DNA of 64,000 nucleotides from Stutzerimonas stutzeri (lineage in GTDB: Bacteria > Pseudomonadota > Gammaproteobacteria > Pseudomonadales > Pseudomonadaceae). The stretch's first letter is position 1, and every line of letters begins with the position of its first letter. The DNA is taken from contig NZ_JAMOHY010000006.1 of the NCBI RefSeq assembly GCF_024448695.1, positions 78,957 through 142,956 on the forward strand. The letters run 5' to 3'. Below, one piece after another: positions 57,553 through 64,000 of this stretch. Position numbers and translations under genes: made by a program. The notes beneath the pieces were generated by a model. That model made no database searches and had not been told where the DNA came from. It saw nothing but the letters and a program-made list of their open reading frames with translations.

Positions 57553-58172
57553 CCGTAACCCTCCAGGATGCCTTGTTGGATGTACGCAAGGCCTATCGCC
57601 TGCTGGCTGACTATCAGCAGCGCATGTTCGAGCTGCTGGGCTATATCCGCGAGCAGCTTGGCGCTACTGCTTACCACCAGCAATATGTCTATCCCTTACC
57701 TCAGGGGCTCTATGGGCTGGAGAAGCGCGAAAACAGCGGTCGGCGCTACCTGCCGTTCTACGACCTGTCGGCGATCTGGCTGAAAAACAGTGGCCAGGAA
57801 GCACCCTGGGACAATCACCGGTCGGGCGACTTGATGTTTGGCGCCTGGGTTCGCAGCGATACAGGGTTCGACCAGTACAGCGGCGAGTTCAGTTCCGAGC
57901 CCGTCGAGCAAACCCGCAGCGAGTTGGTGTTATCGGTGGTGGTTTGCGACATACCGACTGCCAAACCCTGCAACTGGTACGGCAACGTCTGGCAGGGTAT
58001 CGATTACCCCGAAGACGGCCAGGTGAATGTCACTGACCTGCCTGGCTACCGCTGCTTTTCCAAGGCGATAGCGCTCGCTAAGCTGGCTGACAAGGCGGCC
58101 ATCCAGGCTGCCTTGGATGAATGGCGCACACTGGCCAGCCGCAAGCTTGAGTTGCCTGTCAGGACTTTTTAG
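57549..58172 (+). CDS. Unknown partner protein of the nuclease-like gene
   Basis: A 207-residue soluble protein. Residues about 1-42 form an amphipathic, probably coiled-coil helix (DVRKAYRLLADYQQRMFELL), followed by mixed alpha/beta segments: YLPFYDLSAIWLKN, SELVLSVVVCDIP and CNWYGNVWQGIDY. No catalytic motif or known family is recognised. It starts inside the stop codon of the nuclease-like gene, so the pair is translated together, which suggests a complex or a regulator of the nuclease. The frame can also be read from 57537 but ATG 57549 is the coupled start. Confidence 0.7.
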   Translation: MTVTLQDALLDVRKAYRLLADYQQRMFELLGYIREQLGATAYHQQYVYPLPQGLYGLEKRENSGRRYLPFYDLSAIWLKNSGQEAPWDNHRSGDLMFGAWVRSDTGFDQYSGEFSSEPVEQTRSELVLSVVVCDIPTAKPCNWYGNVWQGIDYPEDGQVNVTDLPGYRCFSKAIALAKLADKAAIQAALDEWRTLASRKLELPVRTF

Positions 58173-58465
58173 CGCTTAAGGGCCAGGCCAGGCGTCGCGC
58201 CGATGGCGATAGCTGCATCGCAAAAACCACAACCCCGATGAGCATCAGCCACCCAAAAATTGCTTCCACTAATCATGATCTCAAAGCACAACCGACGCTG
58301 CCCTATCCGGCAATACAGCGGCAAACCGTCTAACAAACAGTTTTTCCTGGGGGAAGCGTAAAGCGAGCAGGCTATATCCCGACCATCAGCGCAGCGCTAA
58401 GATTCGTGCCCTTCTGCTTTTCAAGCTGACCCATGCGCGGTCGGCCACGGCTCAGAGACACTTTC

Positions 58466-59368
58466 ATGATCAACGTTGAGCACATGGCCTCCATTCTTGA
58501 TGCTCTGCCGGACCCTGCCTTCATTCTGTCTCGCAGCGGGAAATACGTTGCGGTGTTCGGTGGTCGTGATATGCGCTATTACCACGACGGCAGCAGTCTC
58601 GTCGGCCAGTACATTTCAGATTTGATCAAACCCGAGAAAGCGAACTGGTTTCTTGAACAGATCGGTCGGGCGCTGGCATCTCAAAAATTGCTGGTCGAAG
58701 AATACGAGCTGAGTAATCGCGATGTGAAAGGGCTATCCGATGATGGCCCCAAGGAGCCGATCTGGTTTGAAGGACGCATCCAGGCACTGAGTTTTTTGGT
58801 GGATGACGAGGACGTGGTGCTCTGGGTCGCAAGCAATATTTCAGAACGGCACTATCTGGAAGTCAGGCTGAGGGAGCTGAGCGACACTGATCAGCTCACG
58901 GGCCTATTCAACCGAAGAAAGCTGGAGCATGAGCTAACACTTCATTACGAGTCGTTCAAACGCCATTGCGTGCCGACCTCCATCCTGATGCTCGACTTGG
59001 ACAACCTGAAGAAAATCAACGACACAAAGAGGCATCACATCGGGGATGAGATGATTCTGGCGGTGGCCGACACGTGCCGCGCTACGCTTCGCATCACGGA
59101 TACCGCCTGCCGTTTTGGCGGCGATGAGTTTGTGATTGCGCTGCCCAATACGAATCCTGACCAGGCCTTGCAGTTCGCCATACGCCTGCATGAGCAGTTC
59201 CGGAAAGCGTTGTGCCGGTTTTCCGTGGACGACACCGTCGCTACAGCCAGCATTGGCATTGCGACCATGGTGCTCGAAGACCAGTCTTACGAAGACACGC
59301 TCAAACGTGCTGATCAAGCCCTATATAAAGCAAAAGGCAAAGGCAAGGACCGGGTCGTTTTAGCCTGA
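58466..59368 (+). CDS. PAS-GGDEF diguanylate cyclase
   Basis: A 300-residue soluble protein. A PAS-like sensor fills about residues 8-130 and a GGDEF domain the rest. The active site FGGDEF and the RITD inhibition site five residues before it are both intact, so it should make c-di-GMP and be held back by product. The usual GH in the GHxxGD loop is RH here. The start at 58466 is chosen; 58433 is in frame upstream. It is preceded by a 293-base gap and followed by 255 bases before the flippase gene, so it is probably its own unit. Its c-di-GMP could serve the polysaccharide genes next door; this is inference. Confidence 0.88.
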   Translation: MINVEHMASILDALPDPAFILSRSGKYVAVFGGRDMRYYHDGSSLVGQYISDLIKPEKANWFLEQIGRALASQKLLVEEYELSNRDVKGLSDDGPKEPIWFEGRIQALSFLVDDEDVVLWVASNISERHYLEVRLRELSDTDQLTGLFNRRKLEHELTLHYESFKRHCVPTSILMLDLDNLKKINDTKRHHIGDEMILAVADTCRATLRITDTACRFGGDEFVIALPNTNPDQALQFAIRLHEQFRKALCRFSVDDTVATASIGIATMVLEDQSYEDTLKRADQALYKAKGKGKDRVVLA

Positions 59369-59623
59369 CGACCACCCCTCGCGACAAAGACTCTGAACCC
59401 TATCGTCAATGAAACCTCGGCACCGTCAAGCCTTCTGAGCATTCAGTTCATCAGCGCACCTCCATCTGCCGCAAGTCCGCTACTGCTCTAGCCTGCAGCG
59501 ATTCAGCGCACCCGCCACGCGCTCATCCTTCCAGCTGTCTCCGGAACATGCCGTGCTAAACGAGGTCTGCTGAGCGTCGCCGCCTTTCAGCGCAGAGTCA
59601 GCCGTAAGGAGCTGGACAACCGG

Positions 59624-60952
59624 ATGTCTGCAGTACGAACTCTCTTCAACAAGATAAAGCTCTACCTGTTCAACGCTTCGTGGATGATGGTGGAACGGCT
59701 GCTGCACATCGGCGTGGGCTTTGTCATGGCCGTTTTGCTGGCGCGCTATCTGGGTCCCGAGCAGTTCGGCATGCTTTCCTATGCGATTGCGATGACGGCC
59801 ATCTTCGCTTCTGCCGGCCACATGGGCCTGGCCGGTCTGGTGGTACGCGAGGTGGTGCGCAAGCCGGACATCATCCCCGAAACCCTGGGCACCACCTTTG
59901 TCCTGAAACTGTCAGGCATGGCGCTCGGCTTCAGCCTGGTCCTGCTTTATGCGCTGCTGTTCGAGGAGGTCGGCGGTACCGAATTCTGGATGCTGCTGAT
60001 CGTTGCATCAGCGATCTTTTTCCAGACCTTCGATGTGGTGGAGTACTGGTTTCAGTCACAGGTGCAGGCCAAGTATCCGGCCATTGCCAAGTCCGCGGCG
60101 ATGCTGCTGGCCGCAGGCATCAAGCTGCTGCTGATCCTGTCCGGTGCGGGGCTCATGGCGTTCGCCTTCGCCCATGCTGCGCAGTTTTTGTTCGCCGCGC
60201 TGCTGCTGGCATTGCTCTACAAGGGCACCACCCGGCTCTCACTGACGAGCTGGTCAGCCAGCTTTGCGAAAGCCAAGGAGCTGCTCAGCCAGGGCTGGAT
60301 TATCTACCTCGGGTCGATCTTCGCGGTGATCTACATGAAGATCGATCAGGTCATGCTCAAGTGGATGATCGATGCCGAGGCGGTAGGCGTCTACGCCGTC
60401 GCCGCGCAGCTCTCGGAAGCCTGGTATTTCCTGCCCACCGCCATCGTTGCATCCTTCTTTCCCAAGCTGATCAAGTTGCACGCCGACGACACGGCGCGGT
60501 TCAACCTGCGCTTTCAGCAGCTGTTCGATCTGCTGTTCATCCTTGCCATCGCGGTCGCCATCCTGGTCACGCTCGTCGCCGCACCGCTGATTGCCCTGCT
60601 GTTCGGCGAGGAATACCGGCAGTCGGCTTCGATCCTCGTCATTCATGTCTGGGGCGGTGTGTTCATCTTCATGCGCGCACTGTTCAGCCGCTGGATTCTG
60701 ATCGAGGGCGCCCTGATGTTTTCCCTGGTGACCCAGGGACTTGGCGCGCTGGCCAATATCGGCCTCAACCTGCTGCTGATCCCGCGCTACGGGGGCGAAG
60801 GCGCGGCGCTGGCGACCGTCATGTCCTACGCCATTGCCTCGTACGTCGCACTGCTGGGGCACCGCAAGACCCGCCCCGTGTTCTACATGATGACCAAGTC
60901 CATCTTCAGCCCTTTCCGTTATGCCTTCAGGGCCGCAGGAGCCATCCGATGA
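59624..60952 (+). CDS. Wzx-type oligosaccharide flippase
   Basis: A 442-residue membrane protein of the polysaccharide-export flippase (MATE/MVF-like) family with about twelve helices. ARYLGPEQFGMLSYAIA near residue 40 is the typical first-repeat signature, and IPRYGGEGAALATVMSY near 387 is the second. It moves lipid-linked sugar units across the inner membrane. Its stop overlaps the next gene's start (ATGA). It is the first gene of a three-gene operon with a nitroreductase-like enzyme and a pyruvyl transferase. AAGGAG lies before the start, with rather long spacing. Confidence 0.9.
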   Translation: MSAVRTLFNKIKLYLFNASWMMVERLLHIGVGFVMAVLLARYLGPEQFGMLSYAIAMTAIFASAGHMGLAGLVVREVVRKPDIIPETLGTTFVLKLSGMALGFSLVLLYALLFEEVGGTEFWMLLIVASAIFFQTFDVVEYWFQSQVQAKYPAIAKSAAMLLAAGIKLLLILSGAGLMAFAFAHAAQFLFAALLLALLYKGTTRLSLTSWSASFAKAKELLSQGWIIYLGSIFAVIYMKIDQVMLKWMIDAEAVGVYAVAAQLSEAWYFLPTAIVASFFPKLIKLHADDTARFNLRFQQLFDLLFILAIAVAILVTLVAAPLIALLFGEEYRQSASILVIHVWGGVFIFMRALFSRWILIEGALMFSLVTQGLGALANIGLNLLLIPRYGGEGAALATVMSYAIASYVALLGHRKTRPVFYMMTKSIFSPFRYAFRAAGAIR

Positions 60953-62007
60953 GCCTCAAGTCCCTCGCCCAAGCACTGCCCGAGCCGATCAAGTCCGTGC
61001 TCAAGGCCAGCCGCGACAATGTCAGCCTAGGACTGGTCCGGCTATGTTCCGGCAACGGCTTCCTCGCTTCGCTGTACTACTGCTTTTTCAGTCGAGAGTT
61101 CTATCGCGAGCATCGCGCCGTGCTGCTCGGTCGCCTCCAGTTCGCCCGGCTGATGCGTAGCCAGGGTGAGAATGACGCCTTTCTGCGGCGCAATGTGCAT
61201 CGCCTGGAGAAGGGACTGATCATGCGTCCGCGACGTGGCACCTTCGCCGAGGACTACATCGGCGAAACGGTTCGCTGTTATGCCGGAGCAACCCAGAGCG
61301 GAACCTTCGACGGCCAGCGGCGCTGGGCCGGTGACGTGCTTGGCGCCTATTTTTCGGCTGTCGAAAGCACGCCGCGCATTGACTCGGCGCGGAATGCGTT
61401 CAGCCGCGCACAGGCACCCGACGAATCCGGCCAGTGTGTGCCCTACCCGCACAACCGGTTACCGGCATGTCCGATCAGCTACGACCAGCTGCTGGTGCTG
61501 TTCCAGCGCCGGCGCTCGGTGCGCTGGTATCAGGACAAACGGGTCGATAACTCACTGATCGAAGAAGCCGTGCGGGCGGCCAGCCTGGCGCCTTCTGCCT
61601 GCAACCGTCAGCCGTTTCGCTTTCATGTCAGCAACGATCCGCACAAGGCTGCCGAGATTGCCCACTGCGCGGGCGGTACCGGCGGCTTTCATCACAACCT
61701 GCCCTGCGTGATCGCGGTGGTAGGCAATCTGGGCGCCTATCCCGAAGCACGCGACCGTCATGTCATCTATATCGATGGCTCCCTGGCGGCGATGCAATTG
61801 ATGCTGGCGTTCGAGACCCTTGGCCTGTCCACCTGCCCGATCAACTGGCCGGACATCGAGGAAAAGGAACGCCTGCTGGCAGAGAAACTTGGGCTGGCCT
61901 ACCACGAGCGCACCGTGATGCTGCTGGCGGTGGGCTACGCCGACCCCACCGGCGGCATTCCCTATTCGGACAAGAAGACCGAGCAAGACCTGATCGTATT
62001 CAACTGA
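60949..62007 (+). CDS. Nitroreductase-like enzyme with extra N-terminal domain
   Basis: A 352-residue protein. Residues about 180-350 form a nitroreductase fold (FQRRRSVRWYQDK, SLAPSACNRQPFRFHV and AVGYADP), so FMN binding is likely. The first 175 residues are an extra helical domain (FARLMRSQGENDAFLRRNVHRLEKGLIM), found in nitroreductases of polysaccharide clusters but without known function. It overlaps the flippase by 4 bases and precedes the pyruvyl transferase by 8. A role in modifying a surface sugar or a precursor is inferred from the operon. A general xenobiotic reductase is less likely given this setting. Confidence 0.85.
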   Translation: MSLKSLAQALPEPIKSVLKASRDNVSLGLVRLCSGNGFLASLYYCFFSREFYREHRAVLLGRLQFARLMRSQGENDAFLRRNVHRLEKGLIMRPRRGTFAEDYIGETVRCYAGATQSGTFDGQRRWAGDVLGAYFSAVESTPRIDSARNAFSRAQAPDESGQCVPYPHNRLPACPISYDQLLVLFQRRRSVRWYQDKRVDNSLIEEAVRAASLAPSACNRQPFRFHVSNDPHKAAEIAHCAGGTGGFHHNLPCVIAVVGNLGAYPEARDRHVIYIDGSLAAMQLMLAFETLGLSTCPINWPDIEEKERLLAEKLGLAYHERTVMLLAVGYADPTGGIPYSDKKTEQDLIVFN

Positions 62008-62015
62008 GGTAAACA

Positions 62016-63206
62016 ATGATCATCGAAATCAGAAAGGCAGGCTTCGTCAACAAAGGCGCCGAGCTGATGCTGCATGCCGCGCTGCAGAAACTGAAGGCTC
62101 GCTACCCTGATGCCACCTTCGTCATGGCGCCGACCACCGAAAAATCCGATCACCCGTTCCGCAAACTGGTGCAGCTGGGCTTCTATCCCAAGGCTTCACT
62201 GTGGCGCTACGGCATTCAATGGGGAAATCTGGCAATGCTCGCGCCGCGCCCGCTGCGCGAGATGTACGGCGTCGTACTGGACAAGGAGGTCGATGTGGTG
62301 ATCGACGCAGCCGGTTTCGCCTACAGCGACCAGTGGGGCGACGAGCCGAGCATCGAGCTGGCGCAATCGGCCAAGCGCTGGGCCAGGAACGGCACCCGTG
62401 TAATTCTCTTGCCCCAGGCGCTAGGGCCGTTCACCAGCGAAAAGATCCGCACGGCCATGCAGGGTGTGGTCGAGCACGCCGACCTGATCTTTGCGCGTGA
62501 GCGCATCTCCTTTGAGCATCTGACCGATCTGGTCGGCCAGCGGGACAACATCAGGCAGGCCCCCGACTTCACCAACCTGATCAGCGGAGTGCTGCCGGCG
62601 AACTTTGATGTCGAGCAGAATCGCTTCTGTATCGTTCCCAACTGCCGGATGCTGGACAAGACCGATAAAGCGACGCGCGATGCCTATCTGCCGTTCCTGA
62701 TCGAATGCACCCGCTATCTGCTGGAAAAAGGCGCCCGGCCTTTCGTACTCGTCCATGAAGGCCAGGCCGACCTGAAGCTGGCAGAACAGCTGTCGGCTGC
62801 CGTCGGCGGCATCAACATCATTCGGGAAAGCGGCCCGCTGGAGATCAAGGGCATTCTGGGCGCCTGCGATGGCACCCTCGGCAGCCGCTTTCACGGTTTG
62901 GTCAGTGCCCTGTCCCAGGGCGTTCCGGCGCTGGCCACGGGCTGGAGCCACAAATACCAGATGCTGTTCGAGGACTACGGCTTTGCGGACGGCCTGATCG
63001 ATGTGACGGCCAGCCCCGCTGAAATCAGGCGCAAACTCGATCTGGTGACAGACCAGAGCACGCAGATCCGAACCCTGATCCAGACGCGCACCGGACAGCT
63101 CAAGCAGCAATCGGAGCAGATGTGGCAGGACGTCTTCGAGGTGATCGACCCCATCGCCCGCAGCCGGGACCAGCAGGCACAGCGGAAAAGGGCCGGCGCG
63201 GCCTGA
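62016..63206 (+). CDS. Polysaccharide pyruvyl transferase family protein
   Basis: A 396-residue GT-B-like enzyme of the polysaccharide pyruvyl transferase (PS_pyruv_trans, CsaB-like) family. NKGAELMLHAAL near residue 10, LLPQALGPF near 130 and SRFHGLVSALSQGVPALATGW near 290 are signatures. It would attach ketal pyruvate to a sugar of a surface polymer, giving it negative charge. It ends the flippase-nitroreductase operon, with GAGG before ATG 62016. No glycosyltransferase or polymerase lies in this window, so the sugar chain itself must be built elsewhere. Confidence 0.9.
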   Translation: MIIEIRKAGFVNKGAELMLHAALQKLKARYPDATFVMAPTTEKSDHPFRKLVQLGFYPKASLWRYGIQWGNLAMLAPRPLREMYGVVLDKEVDVVIDAAGFAYSDQWGDEPSIELAQSAKRWARNGTRVILLPQALGPFTSEKIRTAMQGVVEHADLIFARERISFEHLTDLVGQRDNIRQAPDFTNLISGVLPANFDVEQNRFCIVPNCRMLDKTDKATRDAYLPFLIECTRYLLEKGARPFVLVHEGQADLKLAEQLSAAVGGINIIRESGPLEIKGILGACDGTLGSRFHGLVSALSQGVPALATGWSHKYQMLFEDYGFADGLIDVTASPAEIRRKLDLVTDQSTQIRTLIQTRTGQLKQQSEQMWQDVFEVIDPIARSRDQQAQRKRAGAA

Positions 63207-63228
63207 GGGGCCATTCGCCGGGCTACTC

Positions 63229-63287
63229 GTAGGGACAGATAAATTCAGCCAGGGATTGGCCAAGGCCGAATGAATTCGGCCCGGTAG
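63229..63287. repeat. Composite palindromic repeat after the polysaccharide operon
   Basis: GTAGGGACAGATAAATTC is followed by GGCCGAATGAATTCGGCC at 63264-63281 and CGGTAG. It joins features of the palindromes at 34225 and 35635, and lies between the convergent pyruvyl transferase and VanZ-like genes. Confidence 0.65.
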
Positions 63288-63300
63288 AAAGACTTACTTT

Positions 63301-63708
63301 TTAGTGTCGGCTTACGCCTTGCAGAGGTTCTTCCCGCCCCCTCGACTCGGCATCGGAAACCACACCGATGCGTCGCAGATACCATTGCTGCGCCAGCCAG
63401 AAACAGCCCCAGCCCAGCAGCACGCCGAGGGTGTTGGCCAGCATGTCGCCCAGCGAAGCCCAACGATTGGGCAACAGACCCTGTGCCAGTTCGATCAGTA
63501 CGGCTGCGCCAAGGCACGCCGCGGCGGCCCAGACGACTCGCCACTGCGCAAAGGCCAGGCGCAGCGTGAACATCAGCGCGGCGAAACCGAGCAGGTGATG
63601 CAGCTTGTCCTGCTGGTCGAACACCTGCGGGACTGGTTCGGGGCGCAGGCCAGTGAAGAGGATGACCGCCAATACCGCAATAAAGGGCAGCACGCGCAGG
63701 TAATTCAT
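63301..63708 (-). CDS. VanZ-like family membrane protein
   Basis: A 135-residue protein with four hydrophobic helices. DKLHHLLGFAALMF near residue 35 and ELAQGLLPNRWASLGDMLANTLGVLLG near 75-100 are the VanZ-family signature. VanZ proteins of enterococci give teicoplanin resistance by an unclear mechanism; proteobacterial members occur near surface-polysaccharide genes and have no known function. The ATG at 63708 matches family starts, but the TTG at 63714 has a better-spaced GAGAG. The neighbouring gap to the window end (63715-64000) shows no clear gene. Confidence 0.85.
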   Translation of the reverse strand: MNYLRVLPFIAVLAVILFTGLRPEPVPQVFDQQDKLHHLLGFAALMFTLRLAFAQWRVVWAAAACLGAAVLIELAQGLLPNRWASLGDMLANTLGVLLGWGCFWLAQQWYLRRIGVVSDAESRGREEPLQGVSRH

Positions 63709-64000
63709 GGGCAATAGAAAGCTCTCGCTGTACGGGGTGCAAAGGCAGGGAATACTTGCTGGCAGGCCGAACGGTGCGGCACAGAATATCAGGTGACATG
63801 CCGGCGATAACTGTCGGCTTGCACGCTATGAGGACGAAAAAGCTCGATAGTTCGTCCGCTTCCGTGGAAAGTGACCAGACGGTTCTCACTCGACATTTCA
63901 CAAACGGAACCGCGCGTAACGGGTCCGAACTGATAGCATTCCGCAAACGCGCGGGCGCCTGGCAAGCACCTCGGACTCCTCGGCACTCCTTCAGTCTCGA

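Noticed and set aside
63828..64000. An open frame from ATG 63828 to the window end
   Set aside because: 57 codons without a recognisable domain or a ribosome binding site at the window edge; too little to support a gene.

Overview
The window is about 64 kb of GC-rich gammaproteobacterial chromosome, almost certainly from a Pseudomonas. The order nudE, cysQ, HAD nucleotidase, thioesterase, iron alcohol dehydrogenase, acyl-CoA dehydrogenase, hydroxyacyl-CoA dehydrogenase, LysR, nitroreductase, pckA, hslO, hslR, rimK, amgS/amgR (envZ/ompR type), tex, gshA, argA, argE, pit, DUF47, CYTH protein, GspE-like ATPase is the order I recall for the PA5175-PA5210 part of P. aeruginosa. The species is not P. 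aeruginosa: an extra block (about 11-22 kb) and the repeats point to another lineage, perhaps a mendocina/oleovorans/stutzeri-type species. That placement is inference.

Layout. 1-1.5 kb: a membrane sensor cut by the window edge. 1.5-11 kb: conserved housekeeping and fatty-acid genes, with a divergent LysR regulator. 11-22 kb: a mixed block holding an orphan succinate dehydrogenase iron-sulfur subunit, a ribosome-associated HPF/RaiA-like protein, a lipoprotein, an MFS carrier coupled to a Tat-exported aldo/keto reductase, two chemoreceptors (one membrane-bound with a flagellar-type promoter, one soluble with FIST domains) and a RecQ-like helicase. 22-42 kb: core genes for gluconeogenesis, heat-shock chaperones, ribosomal S6 modification, envelope stress signalling, glutathione, arginine, phosphate transport and a GspE-like ATPase. 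That ATPase gene lies between two inverted copies of a 90-100 bp palindromic element. 42-54 kb: two divergent L,D-transpeptidases, a large hybrid histidine kinase, small stress-type proteins, a TRAP transporter and a methyltransferase, ending at tRNA-Thr(TGT).

54-63 kb, downstream of the tRNA, looks accessory. It holds a GGDEF-EAL gene broken by a one-base frameshift in an A-run, a tightly coupled two-gene cassette (PD-(D/E)XK nuclease-like protein plus an unknown partner), a PAS-GGDEF cyclase, a three-gene surface-polysaccharide operon (Wzx flippase, nitroreductase-like enzyme, pyruvyl transferase), a repeat and a VanZ-like protein. The nuclease cassette is the best candidate for an undescribed system. 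No integrase, transposase, CRISPR array or rRNA was seen. Several repeat families (GTAGGGTGGAT palindromes, GGCCGAAT palindromes, a 19-bp GCCTGCAGC repeat) are scattered between genes, and two of them supply the stop codon of the gene they follow.
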